Shown piece after piece: positions 12,481 through 22,977 of a stretch of DNA of 64,000 nt. Both the position numbers and the translations under genes were made by a program. Source of the DNA: Apodemus sylvaticus (lineage: Eukaryota; Chordata; Mammalia; Rodentia; Muridae); NCBI RefSeq assembly GCF_947179515.1, contig NC_067474.1:97117324-97181323 (forward strand), read 5' to 3'. Below the pieces are notes generated by a model. It made no database searches. It saw only the letters and a list, made by a program, of their open reading frames with translations, and was not told the DNA's origin. How positions within the stretch are numbered: the first letter of the stretch is position 1; each line of letters opens with the position of its first letter.

Positions 12481-13560
12481 TTTTTTAAAACTTGTAGGAA
12501 GTGTCAGATTCATAGGAAAAAAGAAGGCTTTGTTTTATTTTTCTTTGTAAACATAATGGTACCAGAATCCATAATTCCTTATTTTTACTAGACATAAAAA
12601 GTATTCATAGTCTGCTCCCCAAAATGATTCTGTTTAGGACACAATGCACAAAGAATATTAGGTTTATTTCTTCAGAGCCAGGATGGAACGATTAAAAATA
12701 GCATCATTATTGTGTCTACAACAAACATTCAAAAGAGCCCTAAATTGTGCTTAAGCACAATTACCTTAATGTCAGTTGAGATTTTACGATCCAACTGTGG
12801 GCCACTTTATTTTTAAGGCAGTTTAACCTGCCGGCTTCATTCCTAAGAACAGACATTTAAGTTTTAAAACCAGGGCTCTCAATAAAATGATTAAGCCATG
12901 CTCGGCAGTTTCTTTAAATATTTAAGAGAATTTTCATCATCAGAATATTTATGGCAACAACACAGCCAGGTGCATGTTTTTCTTCTGTTTATCAGAGTAG
13001 GAGACCCACATCCTTAACGAGGGGGAGGGGTTGCCTCCACAATAGGAAAACCCTACTGAGCCCCATGGACTCCTAGACATGGAATGAACCTCCACATCCT
13101 CACAGTTTAGCATGTTAAAGTCTATGAAGTTTTGTTTCTAGTACCTTTCTATCTTAAAGACTGAAATTAAGCTCCAGGTCACATCAACAGCCATTGAATA
13201 AATAGTACTGCCACCATCAGTAATAGGCAAGGGGCACACTTGATGCTCTTATTCTGAAGACAGGATAATTCCAGAGATCAGGCTCCTTCCACTTACTCTT
13301 CAGAGGCTAGCACTGGCTAGCAGTGGGGACTGTGCAGACCCTGTTCCTGCCGGCTAGCTACCAGGAGACATTTTATACATGACATCTTGGAGATGAACGA
13401 TTAGAGGTTCTCTACTCATTTCAAAGCTCAAACGTAGGTGATCCCTAAATGCTCTGCTTTCAACCCAGGCCTAATTTTGAGATATTGGAAAACAATTCTG
13501 GGTATCTTATTTACTTAGGAAACCTTTCAGTGGACTGGTTATTATTATTCTATACCCTGA
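12481..13560. other. Bnc2: Unique sequence with a 20-bp palindrome
   Basis: No transposon recognised. The part at about 12640-13010 is dense in TTAAG, TTTAAAT and AATAAA-like words and includes a 20-bp perfect palindrome at 12743-12762. Candidate conserved non-coding element by appearance only. Confidence 0.35.
12743..12762. promoter_or_regulatory. 20-bp perfect palindrome
   Basis: AATTGTGCTT followed directly by its reverse complement AAGCACAATT, with no spacer. Each arm contains ATTGTG/CACAAT, similar to HMG-box (SOX) or C/EBP half sites. A regulatory role is inference. Confidence 0.4.
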
Positions 13561-13662
13561 GAATAGTGGTTCTCAACTTTAATAATACTACGAACCTTTA
13601 ATACAGATCCTCACATTTTGGTGACCACAACCATAAAATTATTTCATTGCTACTTCATAAGC
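13561..13662 (+). mobile_element. Rodent hAT-type non-autonomous DNA transposon relic (URR1-like)
   Basis: AGTGGTTCTCAACTTTAATA, CCTTTAATACAGATCCTCAC and ACCATAAAATTATTTCATTG with TGCTACTTCATAA match the left part of the abundant rodent hAT-Charlie-like element. The right part and right terminal repeat are missing. Confidence 0.65.
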
Positions 13663-13821
13663 TTCATAAACTTCTGGACATCAAATATGAGAATACAACA
13701 TAATGCACAATCTGAAAATACTGTACACACTCAAGACATCATTCATTAATAATAATTATCCGGCCTAATCACCACCAGTGGAGCATAGGTACACATTAAA
13801 TAAAAACAAAAGCAAAAGGCA

Positions 13822-13911
13822 GAGCTGAAAGTAAGGCTCAGTAGTCCAATACTTGTTTAGTATGTGCTAGATACTGGGTTTGATCCCAGACAATACCCAA
13901 CTCATAAAACA
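13822..13911 (+). mobile_element. ID-type SINE, diverged
   Basis: AAGGCTCAGTAGTCCAATAC ... CTAGATACTGGGTTTGATCC follows the ID/BC1-like tRNA-Ala-derived head (GGCTCAGTGGTAGAGC ... CCCTGGGTTCGATCC). Confidence 0.6.
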
Positions 13912-14420
13912 ACACGTAAATTGGGTAATTCAACCTTTAAAGTATGAGCTCTAATAATTATAATTAAAATGTATTGAACTCTGATCATTTGTTGGGCATT
14001 ATACCATTCCCATAATATTTTCCTTTTAATTACTATGAAAATCTTCCAAGGTATGTCTTAATATAAAAAAGCATAGATAAATTAAAAACCAACCAACCAA
14101 CCTTTTGAAGTCAGGTGGAAGTAAGTTTGCTGTTTTCCACTAACTTATCATTAGTTAATTATTATCATACAGTAGCCTAGCATTTTAACTATCATTCTTA
14201 GATGATGGCCACCTTGCTGCATCTCAAGCTCATTTACATTTACCCATCTGTCGCTATAAAATACAAGTTCTCTTTAAATGGTTTAACTAGGAGTTAGGTA
14301 GGCTGTTCTGTTATTGTGTCTTCCATCTCTAGCATAACAACTCAGCTGTTGCTATCATAAAGTTTGTCAGAAATCAGGGATCTGTGTCATTCTATTTGAA
14401 CTTCAGTAACAGGGTAAGAA

Positions 14421-14516
14421 GGTGGGTCAGAGGTAAAGCTTGTGTACACTGTGAGGCCCTGGGTTACAATCTTTAGCACCAACCAACCTAAAATACATAC
14501 AAACAAACAAACAACA
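14421..14516 (+). mobile_element. ID-type SINE with A-rich tail
   Basis: GGGTCAGAGGTAAAGCTTGT and GTGAGGCCCTGGGTTACAAT then CTTTAGCACC match an ID element. The tail is (AAAC)n-like to 14516. Confidence 0.7.
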
Positions 14517-16611
14517 TAGTCAACGACACAAAAAAACCTTTCAGAAAACTCAAAAGTATCTAAAATCACAAAGACCACATTTCTCAGCTGAGTATTTACA
14601 CACTCAGAAGTCCAGAGTATCCGTCAGCTGCTGTGGCTTGCTCAACTGTTCCAACCCAGCCAACTGGGTGAAGAACATCTTTGTCTACATGTAGGCCATC
14701 TTGGTAGCCTTGTTCTAGGACAACTCCTCTTCTCTTCTGTTTTCCACTCAGAAGATTCTTTTCACCTTGATTTGAAATCCTCCTCAGCCACCGAAGCCCC
14801 AGACAGGCCTGGTGTGCCTCATTCAGCCCACTCTACTCTGCGTTAACCTCCTGTTACCAAACCAGGGGCGTCTAACAAGTCTCCAACTCAGTTCATTCTT
14901 TGCCATTTTCTTATTTAATATTTACCCTTTTAACTTTACAAATCCACATGCCCTGTCCATTTTTTTTTAATTCTCCTGAGGTTCAAACCCAAAGCAGATC
15001 ATTAAAAAATTATCTAGAATGTATCCAATACTAAGTATGCACATTTTATATGCCATTGACCATAGTTCTGCTTCATCCTCGCATCCCTGGTCACAAATAT
15101 AAGATTCTTTATATACATTTGCACATATGGCCAAGGGATCACATTTCCCAAAGACTGGTGGTAATGACAGCACAAGCAAAGGAAAAAAAATGATTGCCTT
15201 TTAATTATTTTACATACAAATTTGAAAAAGGAAGTTCTAATGACAAAATAGTAAGTATCAATCTCTTCTGACAGAGGATCACACTGATGCTGGGTATTAA
15301 TTAGTGTTCTACACAAAATAAAATACTTTCACAAGGATGATATAGTCTGCTGTTGATTGTCCAATGTTTGACATCTAATAACTAAAATCAATGTTTGAAC
15401 TTATGTCTATAGAATCACGACTCTGCCAGTATCCTGATGCAATTCACTAGGCAGGAAATGTCAATGGTTAATAGTATAGATCGCAGACCTACACTGTGAG
15501 TTAAAAAATCAGGTCCATCATTTACTAGATATGCTACATACATTTCTTTTCTTACTTGGGAAATGAAGTTAGTAATTATCTACATAAGGTTTAGGGGATA
15601 AAAATGGGCAAATATAACTGAAGCATTATAATAGTATGTGCTTTCTGAAGTCTGCTACTGTGATCCTATAACGCATCCTTGTGTATATGTATGTGGTCAT
15701 GTGTGCATCTTGTATATCATCTTATGTATGCATCTTATGGGCACTGTGCATGCAACAGAAAACTTAATTTAGCCTTTTAAACATTCTGCTGAAGAGAGTC
15801 TATTATTAATAAAGATGGGCAATCCTCATTCCTTTCATCAAAAAGTGTTGGGGAACAGAGGAAATATCTTACCTCAGGAGTCAGTGATGAAAACCAGTTT
15901 TCAACACATCTCTTGACTGATGATTATGATGATACCATGCCTTTTACATAACACTTAAAGTTTCTAGCTTGTCAACACTTTTCACACATTTTACTCTCAT
16001 GACCGCTCACTGAGACGGGTGCATAGATGGCTAAGCATATAGATAGTCAACTAAAGGTGAATAGAACCTTAGATTCAGAGATCTTAAATAATCTGAACAG
16101 CACCAGGAGTGTTGCCTTTGGAGAGCTAAACCCCCAACTCTCATAGTGTGCACAACTGACAAGATCTCTTTAGACTTTGCTATCTAGAGGCACATAAAAA
16201 CCTAGGAGTCAGGAAGAGGGGCCCCAGAAATGTATTTCCATGGCTGTTGGTCTCATTAGGGGCAGATGAATAGCTAGGTGGCTTTCTTCATTGTCTTCAG
16301 AGCTGAAGGTAATCAACAGTCAAAGGAAATATAGGAAGCTAAGTCTGTATTGCTCTGACCTGTGGGAAGGTTACTGACACTTATGAAAACATATATAGCC
16401 TTTCATATACTTGGTAGACTTAGAAGGTGCAGAAAAAAATCTGAGAAATATTTTTAAGTATATTTACTATATTTTAGAAAGACCAGAACCAGAACCAACA
16501 GAGATCTCTCTGGGAGATGTAACAGTTCATTTTTGAATCTTCTATTTTTTTGAATTTTGTATTTGTTTTTTATTTATTTTTTTAATCAGTGTATCTGAGA
16601 AATTTTCAAAG
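14517..16611. other. Bnc2: Mostly unique intronic sequence
   Basis: No exon recognised. A faint MIR-like pattern around 15930-16110 (TTTTACATAACACTTAAAG ... CACACATTTTACTCTCATGA) is too weak for a separate call. T-rich at 16535-16590. Confidence 0.4.
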
Positions 16612-16772
16612 TAGGCTACTGGAATAGTTTAGTCAGGAAAGTGCTTGCCATACAGCATGGGGATCTGATTTTGATATGTAAAAGCACACACCAGGCATGG
16701 TGGTATACTCTTGAAATCCCAGTACTTAGGAAGTCTAAGGAACCAAGGAGAGACTCTGAACCAAAAACAAAA
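16612..16772 (+). mobile_element. B4 SINE, first of a tandem pair
   Basis: AAAGTGCTTGCCATACAGCA, then ACACCAGGCATGGTGGTATA and TGAAATCCCAGTACTTAGGA combine a tRNA-like head and a B1-like body, as in B4. The 3' part is shortened, ending in an A-rich stretch directly before the next B4. Confidence 0.75.
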
Positions 16773-16782
16773 CTCAGGGAGT

Positions 16783-17040
16783 TGGCTCAGTGGGTAAAGT
16801 GCTTGCTAAGTAAGCATGGGGACTCAAATTCAGATAGCCTACAGCAACATAAAAAGCTGGGTGTGGTGGTGCATGTTACTAATCCCAGCACTAGGAGGTG
16901 GAGACCAGAGGATCCCAGGGCTTCCCTGGCCATAGTATCTAATTAAGCAGAGTCCCAGGTTCAGTGAGACACCCTGTTTCAAAAGTCAAGGTTGACAAAA
17001 GTAGAGTAATGCATACACCATCAACCTCTGCCCTCCAGGT
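16783..17040 (+). mobile_element. B4 SINE, second of a tandem pair
   Basis: AGTTGGCTCAGTGGGTAAAG, AAGCTGGGTGTGGTGGTGCA, CCCAGGTTCAGTGAGACACC and a terminal CAACCTCTGCCCTCCA are characteristic B4 blocks in correct order; near full length. Confidence 0.9.
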
Positions 17041-17810
17041 CTTTACAAAGGGATACATATCCCTCCAGATGTATAAAGCAACAACAATAAAACAAGGTAG
17101 ACAGCACCACTGGCTTCTGACAAATGTTAACATAAAAAAAGCTTTCCTAAGTTCATTTCATTTTCAGACCTTTTAAAGCCTAGCATTTAACATTACACAT
17201 TATCACACATTGTTAAGCCTTGTAAATTTCTTTTTGAGTAAACACTTGAGTTGAATATTAGTGTTTGTTGTGGGTTTTTTTTTAATCAATTCCCTCCATA
17301 GGTCTGAAGATGCCATCAACTTACATAGAAAAATTCAACCAAAGTCTATGGCAGAATTTTTTTAAAAAATAAACCCTCGTATTTTAAATAAAAACTTAAT
17401 GCTACTCCAGTTTCATAAGATTTTCATCAAGAGTCACATATATTCTGATGAGAAGAATGGTTAGGAACTGGTCTCCAGGCTCCACTTGACAATGAGATGG
17501 AGTTAATCTCCCAGAGGGCAAAGCAAAGGCATAAACAGAGAAAGGTGGTTTCAGATGGCCTCTTGAAATGACCTAGGTCATGCACATTCTTACATGTTCT
17601 TGATTTATGAAATTGGGACTCAATCAATGAAACCTTACCAAGAAGACTTCCCAAGAGCAGAGCTAAGGACCATATAACAGCTAAATGAATTATCTATCAC
17701 AAGAAGATAACTTGTTGCATGAAAAATTCTAGCTGTGCCCAGTTTGCTAGGAAACATATAGAAGACAATACAAAAGAAGGAACAATAAATAATTTCTTCA
17801 AATTTGTAAC
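17041..17810. other. Bnc2: Unique intronic sequence
   Basis: No recognised feature. Confidence 0.4.
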
Positions 17811-18540
17811 ATAAAATATGCCCCTTAGAGGCTCCCAGGAGTCAATGTAGGTGACCTTAATCAGGATGCCTAACACTGGGGACATGGAGCCTGAAGGGGC
17901 CACCTCTCTGGCCAGGCAGGACCTCCAGTGGACGGATGAGAAGACAAATCCACCCACAAAACTTTTGACCCAAAATTTATCCTGCCTAAAAAGAAATGCA
18001 GGGATGGAGCAGAAACCAAAGGAAAGGACAACCAATGACCAGCCCGACTTGCAACCCATCCCACAGGACAGCACCAATCCTTGACATTCTTATTGATACT
18101 CTTGTTATGATTGCAAACAGGATCCTAGAACTGTCCTCTGGTAGGCTCTACCTAGCAGTGGATTGAAGGAGACATAGATACACACAGCCAAACATTAGAC
18201 AGAGTTTGGGGAAGGATTGAAGGTACTGAAATAGATAGGAACCCCACAGAAGACCACCAGATCAACAAACCTGGACCCCTGAGAGCTCTTAGAGTCTGAG
18301 CCAGCAACCAAAGAACATGAATGGGCTAGAAAGAGGCCCTGACACATATGTAGCCAACAGGCAGCTCAATCTTCATTGGCTCTCTTGTCTGTCTTAAGGG
18401 GGACAGGACTCGCCTAATCAGGCAGAGACCCGATATGCCAGGGCAGGGAGATACCCAGGGGGGAAGGGTAATGAGGGATGAAGGGGGAGGAACTCTGTAA
18501 GGGAGGGACTGGGAGGGGGAGCAGCATTTGGGATGTACAA
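17811..18540 (+). mobile_element. L1 (Lx-type) 3' UTR, 5'-truncated
   Basis: CTTAGAGGCTCCCAGGAGTC, CAACCCATCCCACAGGACAG, GATTGCAAACAGGATCCTAG, GGACCCCTGAGAGCTCTTAG and GGGATGTACAAAC form the rodent L1 3' UTR. It is longer than the copy at 7951-8408. The 126-codon minus-strand frame at 17697-18077 is antisense to it and is not a gene. Confidence 0.88.
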
Positions 18541-18555
18541 ACATACATACATACA

Positions 18556-18586
<31 letters not shown>
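18541..18586. repeat. (ACAT)n microsatellite
   Basis: About eleven ACAT units sit exactly at the 3' end of the L1 copy, most likely grown from its poly(A) tail. Confidence 0.95.
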
Positions 18587-20160
18587 CTGATGTCTTAAAA
18601 ATGCCCCCTTTGCCTCAAAACATTATAATAAGCACTATTTCTAAACAGTATAGTGTACAAGAAATGAGCATATTTGAGGTTCAAAATGTGAAGCAAAGTT
18701 CTCCCCTTCCAGGGCCCTGTTTACACAGTGTGCCATGAACATGCCCACTGTGATGGATGACCCTGTCCTGTTCAAATTCATCACTCAACAATACACGTTA
18801 GAAGAGGTTTTGCTATTGTTTTTGTTTTCCCAAGAAAAAAGTTTAAAAAACTAATAAAATACTTGAGCAGAGATGTAGCAAAGAAGAAATCAAGATCACA
18901 TCCTAGACAAAATCAGTATCTCTTCCTACGGATAGGAACCCAGTCAGAATCAGTATCACTGCCTACGGATGGGAATTAGGTCTTTAGTCCTATGATAAAA
19001 TGACAAATTGAAGAGAGAGAAAACGAGGTCAAGCAGTCTGTCATTTAATAAACAATAACAACAAGCCCACTTGATTAATGATAATCTGGGAGAAAGGCCC
19101 TACATAAGGCATATCTAATTATACCTGGCAATTTTTTATTATCACTGACATCTGTAGGCATGATATTATTCAAATTTTTATTCATCGCCAGAATGTTGTA
19201 AATATGTACAACTATACAAACTATAAATCAATGACACCTTTACAAATGCCTTAAGTACCTTTATTTAGCAATTATGTGAACCTCTTCATATGCCAACACT
19301 ATATAATTTTTACTCTGCCAATAAGCCATTAAGCATATTTATAGTGATAGTTATTAAGTTGAAGAGATTTCATCCAGGAAATATAGTTCAATAAGAACAA
19401 CAGCCTTGTAGTCAATCAGAAAGCAAATTTATTTAACTCAAGATATTAGTGTAAACTAGCCAGATTTTACAGGGAAGTCAGAATCCATGTGGATTCACCA
19501 ATCACCTGAACCTATCAGATGCCAACTTGGTGACATCATCCATCTCTGACAGTTTGATCTTCTTACAAAAGACAGATCATTTATCTTTACTAAACACAAA
19601 ACTACATATGAGTAAATGGCAAGTTATCGTGTTCCAAAGTGAAGTAATTCAGAACATTTACTGAGAATCAAGGTTCTTAGATGCTCTAGAAATAACTGGT
19701 TTATTTAGATTATAGGAATCAAGTTCAGATGCCCCAGTGAAATACCTTCCTTGTCTATAACTGCACTTATTACAGACTATACTGCATATGTGGTAAGCTT
19801 TCGTAGTGTTTTTTGCTCTTAAATGGCTTGATTATTGGTAATTTTCCTTCTTTCCTGAATTAAAACTGTAATGTAAATTTTTGAAAAAATACAGAGCATC
19901 GAAATATGGAAGCATAGTTTCAGTTTGGTAAAATTTAGTGAGCTCATGATATTTAAGAAAACAGTGTTTCACTCCTGAAAGTCTTTCTGTATTGATCAAA
20001 CAATCTAAATTAAAAGGGTGGAACCATCTCCTAGTGATAGGCAGCTGAAAGTCTAATAACACTAATTTTTAAAAAGCTGCATCTTTAGAAATTCTTTAGT
20101 GCGTATTAAAATGTTTCTGGAGGGCAAATCCCTTCAGGACTAGAAACGCACATGGAGCAA
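18587..20160. other. Bnc2: Unique intronic sequence
   Basis: AT-rich. A short repeated phrase (CAGTATCTCTTCCTACGGAT / CAGTATCACTGCCTACGGAT, near 18913 and 18951) is a local direct duplication about 38 bp apart. Confidence 0.45.
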
Positions 20161-20310
20161 TACTGTTGACTTTTCTCAGCCTTGTTTTTCTTCATCAGCA
20201 AAAGAAGAAAATAAGAAAGTACCTTCTAGAGCTATCGAGAAGACTAAATGATATGATTAAATGATTAAATGATAAACTGTACAAAACCCTCAGAAGAGAA
20301 CTCAGGTCCG
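20161..20310 (-). repeat. MIR SINE, reverse
   Basis: CTCAGCCTTGTTTTTCTTCA then GAGAAGACTAAATGATATGA and AACTGTACAAAACCCTCAGA follow the reverse MIR order (CTCAGTTTCCTCATCTG ... GAGGATTAAATGAGAT). Confidence 0.65.
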
Positions 20311-21435
20311 TTATAGAGACCAAGTCAGGGAGGCTCCATGCTGAGTGGCGAACTGAACCTGCTGTGTGCTGCTAGACTCTTTAGTAACGGTGCTGCACGG
20401 GCCCAGAACTGACATTTTTTACTCTAATCTTTGTTTATAGAAGAAGTAAATAATCCAAACAAAGAACATTCCAGTACTCGGTGCTGATGTTTCCATGATA
20501 AGTACAGCCTGGCACCAACACAGGTCTGGCTATCTATTAAGGTGAAAACACATAACTTTGATAATGAAGCTGTCTCCTGATTTATAGGAGGGAGACGGCC
20601 TTAACTCTTGGCATTCAGACCTAAGCAGCTTCCAGAGACAACGGTGCCTGGAGGAACTGGGGAGCAATAGGAAGCCAGGATTTCAAAAAACAGATTTTTA
20701 AGCTTGAAACAGTAAAGCTGTTCTGAAAGAACGCAGTTTTAAATTCTCAGAGAAAACTTTTTGAAAGAGAAATCATTATCACTTACAGTTGTATTACAAT
20801 GAAAAAAAAAGCCTCTTTAATTCACATCCAAGAACTTCTTCCATCAGCTAAATTTGAATTTCACTCCAGAATGCAGGGCAGTAGTGTTAACACTCACACA
20901 GAACAGCTCGGTTTCTTCAGCTGTGAGGCCACAACTTGGTTTTGGCACATTTGTATGATGGTCCCAGGTACAGAAATCACAGTAACTGTTCACAATCTCT
21001 TTTAGAAACCCGGAGGACTACAACAGGAACACTTTAAACTCAAATAAGCAGCACAAGCCTGCCTTGCTGGTGGCCTTCTTCATGTTTGCATGGTAAGAAA
21101 TGGATTTTGGAAACAGTGGACGAAACTGGCATGGTTCCGGTCCACAAAATCTTTTAAAAATTGATCATAAACTTTTCCCATTAAAACTTGGAAGCAAACG
21201 GCAGGAAAAGTTTTTACCTTTAAAACAGTCAAGTGTAGGTTAAAGAGTTATGCTGAGTTTCACAAACTTTTTTAAAAAGCCACATAAATACTAACGTGAG
21301 AATAGACAGGCCACCCACAGGCTCTGGATAGACCTCAAACAGCATTTAGGGCGATCTTCATCTATCAAGCAAAGTCCAAGCTATAACTACCTTCTTTCCT
21401 ATGACTCTTCTTAAGATACACGTAAGGCAAACTAT
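20311..21435. other. Bnc2: Unique intronic sequence
   Basis: No recognised feature. Confidence 0.4.
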
Positions 21436-21775
21436 CCTGTTGTTTGCTACACACGTCTTCAGGTTTTCTGCACCTGTGCCATCTGGCAAGTTGAAATTCT
21501 ACCTACTCCTGCTAGAGGAGATCCAGGAAAAAAGTTCTCAACAGAGCTCTCCAGATCTCCTGGAAAGGAAGAAGTCTCATCTCGTCCCAGATGTTTGCAG
21601 TGCTTTCTACTAAGTACTTATCACTATCTATCCAGCAGTACAGTTGGTCACAGGCCACCACCTCTCTCTCTCCTCCTAGTCTACAAGCCACCTGAAGGCA
21701 GTGGCACTTGCCTTAGACATGCCTCCTGTTCAATGAATTCTCATAGCAGGCTCACAGTAAACACGGAGTGGGTAT
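21436..21775 (+). mobile_element. L2 LINE 3' end relic
   Basis: ACTTATCACTATCTATCCAG, TCTACAAGCCACCTGAAGGC and CTCACAGTAAACACGGAGTG follow the L2 3' end (CACTTATCACTACCTGACA ... TGTAAGCTCCATGAGGGCAG ... CTCAATAAATATTTG). The 5' boundary is approximate. Confidence 0.55.
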
Positions 21776-22720
21776 AGAAGTGGTCTGTATTAATACAATG
21801 ACTGGAGTCATAAAAACAACTGAGGATCTTAGGCTTACCCAGAGGCTGACCGAAGAGTTCAGCAAAGCGAAGTGGTAATTTTATATCAAAGCTGAACAGT
21901 TTTTTATTATTACAGATCGAGCCTCTCTACATTAAATCTAGACTCTGAAACTTTTTGATGATGATAATTGGGGGATCTTGAAAATCAGATTTAAGATCTT
22001 TGAATTAGGGATGTTTAAGTGGAAAAGGTAAAGATGCAAATATTCCAAAGTTTAAAAAAATAAATTGTAAACATTCTGGCCCTAATCATTTTGGATTAAG
22101 GGCATGTCATCTGTATAAAAACACAAAGAAGCACAGGTCTACCTCTTGTCATGAACATTTGGAACAAAGTTTATATTTTGTTGATTTTTCACTGTAAGAC
22201 ATTCAGACTACCATCCATTCTGTTTTGTTCTCTGACATTTATGTATTAGCCTGGATAGAGGAAAGAAATCCCTCTCATTTCTTGATACATATAATATACC
22301 AGTTACAAATTTACCATTCTATCACTCTATATTTATTGGTTCATTGTGCCCAAATGCATATTTAAACACCGAATACTGAGCTAGCTATCTGCACTGTATA
22401 CTTTCTTCAACTTCTGCTCTGGATGGTCAGCAGATTTAAATTGCATCTCAATGCCTACTTCATCTACATTCATCACTGCCTATCTCTGCTTCCAGAATCC
22501 AGCATAAATCTCACAAAGGAAGACACTTAGCCGGGGTATCTTCTGTTACATGTGACCTCAATACTAAAGTCAACCTTAACATTACAACTAAAATTGTAAC
22601 TTCTATTTCTATTCACTAGCACATAAATACACCACAACCACTTTCCCCATGGAAATTGGTCTTCAGAACTCAAAGGCATGGGTCTTATTGTCTCTAATTG
22701 TCAGTAGCAAGTACACTACA
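21776..22720. other. Bnc2: Unique intronic sequence
   Basis: No recognised feature. Confidence 0.4.
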
Positions 22721-22756
22721 GTGCACATGTGCACGCACACATACACACACACACAG
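22721..22756. repeat. Alternating purine/pyrimidine tract with 14-bp palindrome
   Basis: GTGCACATGTGCAC at 22721-22734 is a perfect palindrome and merges into an alternating (CA)n-like run to about 22756. Confidence 0.85.
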
Positions 22757-22885
22757 AGCTATATAAAAGGTATCAATAACATTGATATCAGACATATGTC
22801 AAATGCATACCACTTTATAGTGTTTTCTAAGGTTTTTTGTTTGTTTGTTTTTATTCATTTATTTACTTTTTGCACTGTAGACTCA

Positions 22886-22922
22886 GGCCAGCAAGATGGC
22901 TGAAAGTAAAACTGCTCACTAC

Positions 22923-22925
<3 letters not shown>
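22886..22925 (+). mobile_element. SINE head fragment (B3-like)
   Basis: GGCCAGCAAGATGGCTGAAA and AACTGCTCACTACAC resemble the first 40 bp of a B3/B2-class SINE, cut off by the (CT)n tract. Confidence 0.4.

Positions 22926-22976
<51 letters not shown>
22925..22976. repeat. (CT)n microsatellite
   Basis: About 26 CT units, complementary in type to the (GA)n at 1881; polypyrimidine on the plus strand. Confidence 0.95.

Positions 22977-22977
<1 letters not shown>

Noticed and set aside
16641..16946. 101-codon plus-strand frame
   Set aside because: Spans two B4 SINEs; not a gene.
17697..18077. 126-codon minus-strand open frame
   Set aside because: It is antisense to an L1 3' UTR and shows no domain; chance frame in repeat.
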